Source: Aspidapion aeneum
Taxonomy: Eukaryota; Arthropoda; Insecta; Coleoptera; Brentidae
Assembly (NCBI GenBank): GCA_963576565.1
Contig: OY755040.1
Coordinates: 88,093,002 to 88,157,001 of the forward strand
Direction of reading: 5' to 3'
DNA: 64,000 bases
Below the pieces are notes generated by a model, which was not told where the DNA came from, searched no databases, and saw only the letters and a list, made by a program, of their open reading frames with translations. The position numbers and the translations under genes were made by a program. Of this stretch, positions 1 through 10,038 are shown in pieces. How positions within the stretch are numbered: the stretch's first letter is position 1; the number at the start of each line of letters is the position of its first letter.

Positions 1-1909
1 GCACGCAATGTGTGGCCGTACAGACAAACACACAGACATACGATTTGAAAGCATTACAACCACGGTAGCGATGAGGAATCACAAAGAAAGGTCCACAAAA
101 GTCGATAGCTACACTCGAAAAAGGTTTAACTTGATTGATTCGATGAGCGGGAAGTGAACTCATTATGGGCGGTCTATAGGGTTTAGTGTTGATTCTAAAA
201 CATTGCAAGTACTTGGATATGGTTCTTTGAATTGCCCGTCTGGCAGATAATATCCAAAATTGCTGTAAAAGCAGATTATGTAATGTTTTAAACCCAGGAT
301 GAAGGTATTGTCGATGAGTGGACTCGATAAGAAGAGTAGTTAAACGATGGTTACTCGAAAGTAAGACGGGGTGTTTTGCAGAATAAGACAAAAGGTCAGA
401 TTTTTGTAATCTGCCACCGACTCTAATGATATTATTTTCATCAAGAAAAGGTGAAAGTTTTCGAAAAGGTTTCGGTATTGGTTAATCCTTAGATAACGCG
501 GAAAAAAGCTCAGAAAAGCAAGAACCTTGAACGCGTTTGATAAGAAGGTATAACGCACTTTGCATCTCACCGGTGGTAGGAAAAACAATATTTTCAAAAA
601 TAATTTTTTGGTCCGGTAGATTAGTGGGTTTTTGATAGGAATGGTTTTGAAAAAGGTTAACTATTCGAAGGACATAACAAATGATACGTTGAATTTTTGA
701 TATAGATGAATATTTGATAAGAAGCTGATCTAAGAAGTTAACGTCAATTATCGCATTGCAACAGACCTTTGGCTTTTCCTCCAGATTAATATCTCCGAAA
801 TCAATCGGCCTTTTTGATTTATGAAAATCGGGCCATTCGTTTTCGGGAGACCACAAAAACGACGTGGCCCCTCGTGACGCAATATCGGCTGCATTTAAAG
901 CAGAAGGAATGTAGCGCCATGAGTTTTAGGGAATGATTTCTTGGATCCTACTGACTCGATTTCCAACAAAGGTTTGCCAGCGATTGGGAGGGGATGAAAG
1001 CCAGTGCAATACGACTTGCGAATCGCAGAAAGTAACGATATTTGTAAAAGTTATTTTTCCTTCATAGCTAGATAAGACGAAATCAATTAATTCGCTTAAA
1101 AGAAATGCGCCTAGGAGTTCTAGCCTAGCCAAAGTTTGTGACTTTATAGGCGCGACCCTAGATATTGCAGATATGAGAGAAACAGATATATTGTTTTCCT
1201 CTTCTACACGAAAATATACGACGCCTGCGTAGCCTCGAATTGAAACGTCACAGAAGCCGATGATTTGACAGGTATTGGTTTTTGACAGTTTGATTTGTCG
1301 GCGTAATTGAAAATTGGAAAGAAGCGGGAATTCAGAACGAATTTTGTTCGAAGAGTCGATGATAAAAGAATCTGGTTCTTCGTCCCAGCCTATTTTCGAT
1401 ATCCACAACTGTTGCAAAATAAATTTTGCTTGTAGCAACAAGGGACAAAGAAAATCTAAGGGATCGAAGATTGTTCCTATGATAGATAAAATAGAACGTT
1501 TAGTTGGGGGTTTGTCCTTCATTCGGCATTAATAAGAAAAAATGTCGTTTTTTGGATGCCATTGAAGTCCTAAAACTTTGATAAAGTGTGGTTCATCCTT
1601 GTCAAAAGAGAGAGGCATTTGACGATCGGATTCTGGCAATGTTGCCAATAACTCAGGACAATTGCTTGCCCATTTTTTAAGTTCGAATCCTCCCGACTTC
1701 AACAAATCATTGAGTTCTGTCTGAAGGGAAAGGGCTTCAGAAAGCGAAGGGCTAGTTCCCAAGATATCGTCGATGTAAATTGACGTTTTTAGAACAGTAC
1801 TAGCCATAGGAAAACGTTCCTTTTCTCTCTCTGCCAGCTCATTTAATGTACGCATGGCTAGAAAAGGTGAGCATGTCATGCCAAAAGTGACAGTAGAAAG
1901 TTCCCACAC
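1..1909 (-). pseudogene. BEL/Pao pol fragment: RT C-terminal part, RNase H, integrase zinc-binding and start of integrase core
   Basis: Read on the minus strand, this is one continuous reading frame of a BEL/Pao polyprotein. It starts at the RT motif TVTFGM and the catalytic box YIDD (near 1770). RNase H follows (GFCDVS near 1250, CDSQVVLHWL near 1020), then the RVGGRL box and HPG of the integrase zinc-binding domain, and the first integrase aspartate (IDFCGPF near 100). The frame is kept throughout but is broken by three TAA codons at 1529-1531, 926-928 and 482-484. I see no frameshift, which suggests a fairly young dead copy. One zinc-binding cysteine appears replaced by tyrosine. The rest of the integrase lies beyond the window's left edge, and gag, protease and the RT N-terminus are missing upstream of 1909. 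Family assignment is firm; the element's full extent is unknown. Confidence 0.9.
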
Positions 1910-2213
1910 TGAAATAATGAATGAATCACGAAATAATCAAAAGGTCCATAGGTTAATTGCTGGTACCCACACAACGGAAATCAGAGACAAAGCACTCACC
2001 AGTTTGCAGCCAATTTCTCCACGTTCCAGGGGCCCCTGTCCGGATCCAATGATGGCACCACGTAGCTGAAGGGCTGAAGTTTCTAGTTCTATGCTTTGGT
2101 ACACCAAAATCGAGCACTTTTAAGTGTAGAAATTTGTAATAGTTGGAGAAAGTAATTAACACGCCATTTTTCTCGAGGCGGTAGAAAGGATCTCTCTGAT
2201 TCTTGGTGCGCAT
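1896..2213 (-). other. Splice-donor/acceptor-like pair abutting the BEL RT fragment; unassigned upstream DNA
   Basis: On the minus strand a GTGAGT donor near 2000 follows a GC-rich stretch. An ATTATTTCAG acceptor ends directly before the first RT codons near 1910. The GC-rich part (about 2000-2090) is open in more than one frame but I recognise no protein. It may be LTR/leader sequence of a BEL element, because other BEL LTRs in this window also carry donor-acceptor pairs. It could also be chance. Confidence 0.3.
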
Positions 2214-2678
2214 GTCAAATGCGCGAAAAATGTACTTTGTCCTTCATCCAATTGTGTGGTTTTAAAATTTAAAAACAACCGCGAAATTTAGCGGGAGCTA
2301 ACATACACATATTGATGAAGATTCATATGTGAGTGGGCCTTGCAGCCCTTCCGCTGCGACCGCCAGTGGCTCGGTACCTACACATATTAGGTATAGCTCT
2401 GTTGGCAGGTGGGATATTTATTGGGTGCTTTTCTATTAAACATGATCTTGCTCATGGAAAAAAGAATATTTAGTTTTGGCTTGCTTGGTATAGACTGCTC
2501 CCATTGCAAAAATCTCCATGTTTGTGAGGAATTCCATCTCAGCCTCAAACAATAAAAAGTATCACCGCTGGTGTTTTACACAATTTGAATGTTATGCTTT
2601 TGAGGAAAATCAACCAAAATAAAAATAAGAAACTAAACTAAATACGCTACCCTGCCGCCCGAGCGCGGGTCAAGTTAG
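2214..2678. other. Non-coding stretch, nothing recognised
   Basis: There is no ORF or repeat that I can tie to anything else in the window. A short GC-rich patch near 2335-2380 interrupts otherwise AT-rich DNA. Confidence 0.5.
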
Positions 2679-2796
2679 CCTAGGGTTAACCCTCGAGTTT
2701 GCATTTAACCTTGGATGGATAAACACTTTTGACAACTTTAACCCAGGGATATCTCGAACTCGAGGGGTAACCCTCCATTGATAAACCGGCCCTAAG
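2679..2796. repeat. Short MITE-like inverted repeat
   Basis: AGGGTTAACCCTCGAGTT at 2682-2699 faces a near-perfect inverted copy at about 2757-2774 (17 of 18 bases). An inner, weaker pair (TTTAACC near 2704; TTTAACCC near 2737) extends the stem. This fits a small non-autonomous DNA transposon. The ends and target duplication are not resolved. Confidence 0.5.
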
Positions 2797-2905
2797 GGGT
2801 TGATCGTGGCTAAATCGATGAACCAAGTAATTATTAGAGCCGATTGGGCTTTAGTCGGTCTTTTTTTGTCTATCAAGTAAGTTGGGACTTGTGTACTGCG
2901 ATTGA

Positions 2906-3142
2906 TGGTATGCGTGGTCTACGTGACTGACTCGTGCCAATTTCGCCTCGCTACGGACACCGTGTTGAAATGCCAATGCAATACATAAATCGCCGTTTAT
3001 GATTGGTCGCGGCATCTTTGTGTCTGTATGTTGTGCAATTTTCATATCTAGAGGCATTTGAACTTGTTTTTATGTCTAAGAGGCAGGCCAGTAATTAAAT
3101 ATTCTTAGGTTTAAAAAATATACTATTTTGAAATCTTAGACC
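2906..3142 (-). repeat. 3' LTR of the minus-strand Pao element
   Basis: It matches 16243-16480 almost base for base (a few substitutions and a small indel). On the minus strand it directly follows a polypurine run (AAGGGGGG at 3141-3148), as expected for a 3' LTR. It starts GGTCTAAG where the other copy starts TGTCTAAG, and ends CATACCA. Confidence 0.75.
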
Positions 3143-3149
3143 CCCCTTG

Positions 3150-3925
3150 AAAGCAGGTACTGTCTTTCAAAAGTTAAATTTCTAATTCCTCTGTTGGAAG
3201 GATAGCTATTTTGTTTATAGCTCGTTTTGTTATGCCGTTGGGAGTTTTTATGGTAACAACTCTAATTACATTGTCCTGGCCTGAATGTAATTGTAAGATT
3301 CTTCCGAGTGACCTTTTAAGGGAGGTAAATGTTCATCTTTCAAAAAAACCATACTTCCTTCTTTTACTAGATGAGAGTTGTCTTTCCACCATTTAGATCT
3401 GGGATTGAGACTAGGGAAATATTCTGCTGCCCATCGTTGCCAAAAATGCTGCATCATTTTTGTTAAATGTTGAAATTTTGACAAACGATTTGTTGGAACT
3501 TGTTTGACGTCTTTTTGTGGTAATGCTACCAACGAGTCCCCAATAAGGAAATGTCCGGGCGTTAAAGGGTTAAAATCAGAAGGATCGTCGGATAATGGAA
3601 AAATAGGGCGCGAATTTAAACACGCTTCCACTTGTGTAGCGATTGTATTCAATTCCTCGAACGTCAATTTGACTTCATCATTACCAATCACTCTATTTAA
3701 ATGGTACTTAGCCGATTTTACGCAAGACTCCCAGAGTTCTCCAAAATGCGCTGAACGAGCGGGTATAAAATGCCAATTAATACCATCTCGAGACAAGTGA
3801 TTTGTAAAATAATCAGAATTTTGTTTTAACATATCGGTCAACTCGCGTAATTTCCTATTAATTCCAACAAAAAATGTAAAATTTGAAAGTTTAAAGGCAA
3901 TTATCTCAAACACTAATAGATACAT
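3150..3925 (-). pseudogene. Integrase C-terminal part and DUF5641 domain of the Pao element
   Basis: The minus-strand reading starts around the second catalytic aspartate block, which is degraded (SNFTFFVG in place of the usual S-D-x-G-T-x-F-V-G). It then holds the catalytic glutamate block (GELWESCVKS) and the conserved LNSRP and LTPGHFL motifs. DUF5641 follows, with W-rich FWQRWAAEYF and VFLKDE. Near 3315 the frame shifts, and the last about 45 residues (LGRI, HSGQDN, a final PTEELEI) continue in another frame to about 3155. DUF5641 is the C-terminal domain of BEL/Pao integrases, of unknown precise role. The N-terminal two thirds of integrase are missing. Inactive. Confidence 0.85.
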
Positions 3926-3989
3926 TTTTGAAATTTTTACACGGTTGTAAAGACATTCAAGAGGCCTTCAAAACAAGGTATCACTAGAC

Positions 3990-4260
3990 CCACTTTCCCT
4001 ATTTTACAAACACAACTTTTTCTGGGTATTACGCCACTAGTAAGGAAAAATTATTTTAAAAAATTAAAAAACCACTGCGTTTCTCCTAGAAAAATAAAAA
4101 TCACTAATTTGTCAGTGATTTTTATTTTTCTAGGAGAAACGCAGTGGTTTTTTAATTTTTTAAAATAATTTTTCCTTACTAGTGGCCTAATACCCAGAAA
4201 AAGTTGTGTTTGTAAAATGAATCCGCCACAAACATATAGATTTTATCCACTTTCCCTATT
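3990..4260. repeat. 218-bp near-perfect palindrome (foldback/MITE) with 14-bp flanking direct repeats
   Basis: 4001-4218 is an inverted repeat with arms of about 100 bp that match almost perfectly and a loop of only a few bases near 4108-4115. CCACTTTCCCTATT occurs at 3990-4003 and again at 4247-4260, so a 243-bp insertion with a 14-bp target duplication is one reading. The right side has about 28 bp beyond the palindrome. It sits where the RT/RNase H/integrase part of the host Pao element is missing. Confidence 0.8.
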
Positions 4261-4302
4261 CAAAATATAGGGGTAAAGTATACCCCTCGAAGATGGTGCG
4301 CG

Positions 4303-4644
4303 CTAAAAAAATTTCACGATAGACAAAAGGTGTCCCCCTCGCAAACAAAATCGACGTGTCCACAAGTGTTTCTCCAAATTCACACAAAAAACACGCCTGT
4401 TACCTTTTAGTTGGAACACACTGTATAACGATTGCATGACAGCTTTCGTCATTTTGTTGGTATTTGTCGTTTTACCACTTACTCCGTGGATCGATAATTT
4501 GAATTCATGTTGAAGTTTATTGCATAAATCGTGGGTGATGAAATTTGACATTGACCCAGGGTCTAATAAAGCTCTGACTGTGTGGGGCTGATTTTTTCTG
4601 TCCAAAATGTTGACATATGCTGTGGCCAGGAGGCTTGACACCAT
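4303..4644 (-). pseudogene. Retropepsin-like aspartic protease of the Pao element
   Basis: The minus-strand frame reads LLATAYVNILD, then the protease active-site region RALLDPGSMSNFIT (near 4555). The family normally has D-S/T-G, and here the second position is proline, which should impair catalysis. The flap-side sequence (HGVSGKTT) is visible. The frame then loses similarity near 4330 and runs into the palindrome-containing deletion. It follows Gag with a frame change (about 4600-4640), as expected for a decayed Gag-Pro-Pol. Confidence 0.75.
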
Positions 4645-5877
4645 TGGAGTTGTATTATATGAATGCGTTGAAACTTTGTCATGGTTTTAGTTGTATTCAC
4701 ATTGTGATAATGGTTGCTTATATTCCTGTGCATTTGGTGCTTCTCCTTGGTATCCCTGCATTGGCGGAGACTGCTGTTCAAATTGAGCATATGTTGCTTG
4801 AGTGTGATTTCTTGATTGTTGTTTGAATTGGTGATTGTGTTTTGTATGTTATTTTGTGGCATTTGTGTGAAATTGGATTTATTTTGCATGTTATGCGGGT
4901 TTGGTGTATAATTTGATGTATTTTGCCTGTAATTTGAATTGTTTTGTGAATATTGTGGGGTATTTTGTGAGTGATTTTGCGACAAACCAGTTGTTTGCAT
5001 CTGATTTTTTACGCTGGGTTGATAATTGTAAAATTGTTGGGCTTGTGACCGATTTTGAACATTTTGTGTATAGTTCATGTTTTGTAAAGGTGTGTTGTAT
5101 TGTGATTGTGAATTTTGTTGTCTGTTTAAACAAAGTAAACTATTGTGAGCTCTATTACAATGCTTGCATCTGCTTGACCATGTACAATCTTCTGTCAAAT
5201 GTTGACTTAAACAAATCATACATAAATTAAGTTCTTTGACTCTTTTTACCCTGTCTTGTTGGTTTAAATTTAGAAAACTTTGACATTGGTAAAATTTATG
5301 CATTTGACCGCATAAAGAACACGAACTTGAAGCTGCGATGATGTAAAATTTAGAATTTTTGTCATAGTGCTGGCTAGACTTTGACTTTGAATTTTGAACA
5401 GAACTTGCTTTGATATCCTTACTGAATTCAATTGTTTCTAAAATGTGACACTTATTTTTGAGAGAATCAATGAAATCTGAAAAGTTTTAAATCCTCTTTT
5501 AGACTATGTAATTCCCATTTCGCGGCGCGTGGTGGGGTCTAATTTTGCACTTAAAATAAAAATTAAAAGCGTATCCCAATGATCTGTGGGGTTGTCTAAA
5601 AGTTTGAGAGCTTTCAAATCTCTTTGTACACCGTCAATTAATTTGCGTAATGACACTGCTGATTCTTTTTGCAAAGGCTAAAAATTTACAATATTTGTGA
5701 CATGGGTGTTTAGGATTAATCGCGTATTTTCATATCTTTCGCGCAAAAGATCTTGATAATTCGATTCTGTTATTAATAAAGATGAAATTACTTCGGCTGC
5801 TTCCCCTGTTAATGATTTGCGTAAATGATAAAATTTTTCAATTGTACTGCGCTTGCTTTTGTGAACTAAAACTTTAA
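4600..5877 (-). pseudogene. Gag middle and C-terminal part (DUF1759-like region, three zinc knuckles) of the Pao element
   Basis: Reading leftward on the minus strand from 5877 gives KFYHLRKSLTGEAAEVISSL, the typical Pao Gag core (DUF1759). An in-frame stop follows near 5676, then VSLRKLIDGVQRDLKALKLL and at least one frameshift near 5530. Three CCHC-like knuckles are clear: CSLCGQMHKFYQC (about 5318-5280), CMICLSQHLTEDC and CKHCNRAHNSLLC (about 5220-5135). A long Gln/Asn/Tyr-rich tail runs to about 4700. Zinc knuckles bind the element's RNA in the particle. The N-terminal Gag piece lies 8.5 kb away at 14386-15041 because of the nested insertion. Confidence 0.85.
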
Positions 5878-6215
5878 CACCAGTATTTACTAAGACCTTA
5901 AGACTTAGCATTGTAGACCGGGTTTAAGTATCAAGTCTATAGACTTGATACCGACCGGTTTAAGTGTATTTTTTAATACTCACAGGTCAAATAACTGCAA
6001 AGATTTGGTTCACCCTAATGTGCAATATGATAGAAAGCATTTCTCAGTGAGTTTTATCTCATATAAATTCTAATTAACTTTAGAAATAAAGAAAAACCAC
6101 ATAAAAATTTTGTAACGAAATGGCATTTTTTGGAAATTTAGTCCGTGCAGTCATATGATTCCCGTTAAAAATAGTCTCAAATTGTAGTACCACCTCTGAG
6201 GGGTGGTTTAAAGTT

Positions 6216-6756
6216 TGTTTAATGCTGCCAGTTATTTTTCTTTATTGTTTTATTTTGAATTTTTGGGAAAACCTAACGTTAAAGTTTGTTTTGATATTTT
6301 TGGGCTTTCTGCAAAAAACCTTCAAAAAAGAAAGTCCTGTTTGGGAAAAATTCCGATCAGGTGATAATTTCTCTCTTTGTTGAAAGGTATTTTCTTTTTG
6401 ATCACCTGATCATTTTGTTAAAATTATTCGCGTTTTTTGCTCACGCTGGGAGTTTGAAGCGCCACCCTGTGTGTGACAGGGGAATGAAGACTTCACTTTC
6501 GCCAAAAAACTAAAAGAAGTCACACGTGTTTTCGGGTTGAATACCGAAATTCCAGTCGCAAGGAGGGGCGGTGCCGCCAGTGAAATTTTGGGACTGCTGC
6601 AGAATTACAGAAGGTAAGCTTCTCGCGTGTTGCCGATTTTTTCCTTTGTTTTTTAGTTTAATAGACTCTGTTTTCCCAGGCGGGGCGAATTTAATTTTGG
6701 GGTTATTTTTTTTTGGATATCTCTAGTTTTTCTCCCCTTCAGGGCTCAGATCTCTA
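6216..6756 (+). repeat. 5' LTR of BEL element
   Basis: It starts TGTTTAATG and ends GATCTCTA, and pairs with 13293-13813. It contains a putative 43-nt donor-acceptor pair (GTAAGC at 6614, TTTTTTAG ending at 6656). Confidence 0.9.
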
Positions 6757-7302
6757 TTTGGTCCTTCAGACCCTTATGTATTGAAAAAGCCCTTTGGATT
6801 TTACAGTTTTTTTTGTTAAAAAATTGGTAATTTTATAGTTTTTTTGCAGCAACCATATTTTATCGTTTTTTTTTGCCAGATTCGGACATTGTTGTTTTTG
6901 TACCGGTTTTTTTTTGAGTCCGCATGGTTTTGAAGGTTGGTTGCCCTGAGTTTGGTTTATGACCTCGTGCGGCGATAAAAAAAAACCCCCCGTTCGACAT
7001 TTGGCTTCGGCCCGGGCCCCCGATCTTTTTCTTGCTGGCTGACATTTCATTGACGTTTGTGTGTTCTAACCTCACAACTTCACGTGTTGTTTTGTTTACC
7101 TCCGAGGTTAGAAAATTGTTGATTATTCGTCGGGTTTCGAATTGGTTTGTGTGAAATCCGTCGAAATTTACCTTCGTTTTTTGCTTTCGTTAAGCGCGAG
7201 ATTGTTGCCGCATTCTTAGCGAACCGTACCCGGGTGTTGATAGCGGATTTGTCGCGAAAAAACCTACTTTTTTGTATCTGATAAAAACCGCTGACATAAG
7301 TT

Positions 7303-8515
7303 TTGAAAAAACAACAAAATAGCGTTTTTAATAAATTAAAAACAACTTATAATAGAGCCGTCGAAGCCCAGGGCAATGCAGAGAAGGCAAAAAAGTTAAA
7401 ACCCAGATGGGAAGATGTGCCTTCTCTGGTAAGTCACTTCGATGCATTGCATTTTGAAATTATAAGCTTGGATAGTAGTGATCAGATACAAGAAAGTCAG
7501 GAAACTTTAGTGCAGGAATTTGATGAAATGAAATACACAATTAGATCGATTTGTCGTGAGCTCTATCCGGAGGGTTACCAAGATGCCTCACCGACAATTT
7601 TGAACCATTCCAGGAGTGGACAGGGGTCTTGAAATTAAAAGAATAGAGGTACCCCATTTTGACGGTAATCTTAAAAAATGGCCCACCTTTTATGATATGT
7701 TTAAGTCACTTGTCCACGATAAAGCTGACATCGGTGAAATAGCTAAATTTCAAGCCTTAAATACCGCTCTGGTGGGAGAGGCTGCATCTGTAATTAGGAA
7801 CATACCGCTAACCTCAGATAATTATCGAGTAGCCTTCGATGCGATGATTAGACGCTTTAATAATAAAAGACTTTTGGTAACAAATTATTGGACGTCTATT
7901 TGTCAAGCCCCTTCTGCAAAATCGAGCAACCCACATGATTTGAGGTTATTGTTGTCCACTTTCCGAGAAAATTTGGAAGCACTGTCAAACTATGATGATG
8001 TAGACCTTTTAGATTTTGCTAAAATGATTCTTCTTTTGCAAAAAGTTGATACCCCATTGAAAACTCAGTTTGAGATTGAGTATAGTGATAAGGAAATCCC
8101 GTCCTATAAAGATTTGTTTAAATTCTTAGAGAAAAATTGTCGGGCTTTGGAAAATAGTTCTCTTTTGAATAAGCCGAAGGAGGTCTCACCTTCTCTACCC
8201 GCTAGGAAGGGTGGCAAACCACCCTATCCTGTGTTATTGACTGGAACAGGCCAGTCTGGTAATAAAGGTTGTGTTTATTGCCAGCAACAGCCCTACCATC
8301 CCCTTGTGAAGTGTACCAGATTTCTGGAATTAGAAGTAGGTCAGCGCCATCAATTTGTTAAGCGTGAACGATTGTGTTTTAACTGCTTTGGCAAACATGG
8401 TGTATCTCAATGCCCTACAAATGCCACGTGTCGTCAGTGCCAGGGTCTTCACCATTCCCTGTTGCACTTTGTGAAAAGCTCTCCGAGCCACCAAGTTGAT
8501 TGTCCGGGGGAGACC
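7303..8515 (+). pseudogene. Gag of the BEL element (DUF1759-type, zinc knuckles), frameshifted
   Basis: The first 105 codons (7303-7620) form a helical N-terminal region. No ATG precedes it in frame: a TAA sits at 7297 and the first usable codon is TTG at 7303, so the start codon looks lost. Near 7620 the frame changes. The Gag core then reads VPHFDGNLKKWPTFYD, ALVGEAASVI and RFNNKRLLVTNYW, the hallmark of Pao Gag, and matches the intact copy at 48543. Zinc knuckles follow: CVYCQQQPYHPLVKC (8269-8313), CFNCFGKHGVSQC (8376-8414) and the CRQCQGLHHSLLH block. A single missing base near 8515 in a duplicated segment breaks the frame again, before the protease. Confidence 0.88.
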
Positions 8516-8739
8516 CCCCTATACCTGATAGTGAGGGTGCCAAACAGGCATTGTGTACCGCTACACCCAGTAGCAACCATTTTGAACCTCGTAAGAGGAG
8601 ACCTGTGTTTTTAGATGATTGTCCAGGGGAGAGCCCCCACATACCTAATAGTGAAGGTGCCAAACAGGCATTGTGTACGGCTACACCCAGTAGCAACCAT
8701 TTTGAACCTCGTAAGAGGAGACCTGTGCTTTTTGCAACT
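8498..8739 (+). repeat. Tandem duplication of a 120-bp coding segment
   Basis: Two copies of about 120 bp (8498-8616 and 8617-8739), about 90% identical, lie between Gag knuckles and protease. Both encode SEGAKQAL and RKRRPV. The first copy lacks one base relative to the second in its C-rich run near 8515, which accounts for the Gag-Pol frame break. Confidence 0.85.
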
Positions 8740-10038
8740 GCCCAAGTTTTAGTGTTAGATGCCCACAACAAGTTTGTGTCTTGTCGGGCAATTTTAGATT
8801 CCGCTAGTGAAGTGTCCTTTGTAACTGTCTCTTTGGCTGAGAGGTTAGGACTTAAAGTAGCTCCAAATAGAACTCCTATTGAGGGAACAAATGGCATGAT
8901 TTCTAGTACTTCATATGGCAATGTTACATTGAAAATAGGCTCCGCCAAGTTTCCTGATAGTTTGTTTTCCTGTGATGCCATTCTTATTCCTAAAATTTGT
9001 GGAACCATACCTGTGACTGTTGTAGAATATGATTCTATTCAGTGGCCATACCTAAAAGATTTAGATTTTGCAGATCCTAATTTTGGACAACCTAGTAGTG
9101 TAGACCTTTTGATTGGTGTTGATTTGTTTGGTCAGATGCTTGTGCCTGGCTTTAAAAAAGGAGAAAATGGAGGACCTTGTGCCATTAATTCAATATTTGG
9201 TTGGATACTCCTTGGTGGTTTTGATGGTCCTCGTAAAACTCAAAAACCCATTAGTTTGTTGACCTTAGTGTCTTCCCCTATAGAATCTGGATTGGATAGT
9301 ACCTTACAAAAGTTTTGGGAACTAGAGTCGACCCCTCCAAAAATCCCTCTTCCCTCTGATGAGGACTTTTGTGGAAAATTGTTTGCTGCCGCTCATTCTG
9401 GAACTGAGTTTGGCAGATATGTTGTTCGTTTACCTTTCAGAGAGCCTCGACAAGAACTTGGTGACTCTAAAGGTCAAGCATTGCCTAGATTCAATATGAT
9501 GGAAAACCGATTATTGAGGAATCCTGCTTTGTATAGTGTGTACAAAGAATTTGTTCAGGATTACCTAGACCAGGGGCTTCTGAAATTGGACAATTCTAAC
9601 CCTGACTTCCATTCATATTTTGTTCCACACCACCCAGTTGTGAAGGTGGTAAAATGGTGTCCAAAATCTGATTCGTTTTGTTATGATGTGATGCCCATGG
9701 AAAGACCTTGCACCAAGAGAAACATTCTCTCTGAGATTGCAAGGATATATGATCCACTCGGGTTCCTAGCCCCAGTTGTTTTGGTTGCTAAGTGTTTAAT
9801 GCAACGTTTGGGGGTCCAGGGTCTTTCATGGGATGATACCCCCTCCAGTGATATTGTTGCACAGTGGCAACTCTATGTGTCGCAACTACCATTATTATCT
9901 TCGATATCAATACCTCGTTATGTTGTGAAGCAAAAAGCTGTCACCACTGAATTGCATGGCTTTTGTGACGCCTCAATGTGTGCATATGGTGGTGCAGTAT
10001 ATATTCGACAAATTGAGTTGGATGGAAATATTTCTATC
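8517..10038 (+). pseudogene. Pol part 1 of BEL: protease, truncated RT, start of RNase H
   Basis: This is an open frame. The protease has RAILDSASEVSFV near 8790 (the usual D-S/T-G active site is D-S-A here) and LLIGVDLFG near 9105. The RT entry region follows (QKFWELES, RYVVRLPFRE, LLRNPALYSVYKEFVQDYL, then FVPHHPVVK). At about 9650 the text jumps straight to KWCPKSDSFCYDVMPMERPCTKRNIL, so about 200 residues of RT are gone, including the central aspartate motif and Y/F-x-D-D box. The thumb-like region, the LGFLAPVVLVAK motif and the first RNase H motif (LHGFCDASMCAYGG near 9950) remain. The frame then enters the foldback insertion at 10039. The element cannot make its own RT. Confidence 0.9.

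Noticed and set aside
6766..7075. Lys-rich minus-strand ORFs in the BEL leader
   Set aside because: Shadows of T-rich leader sequence between the primer site and gag.
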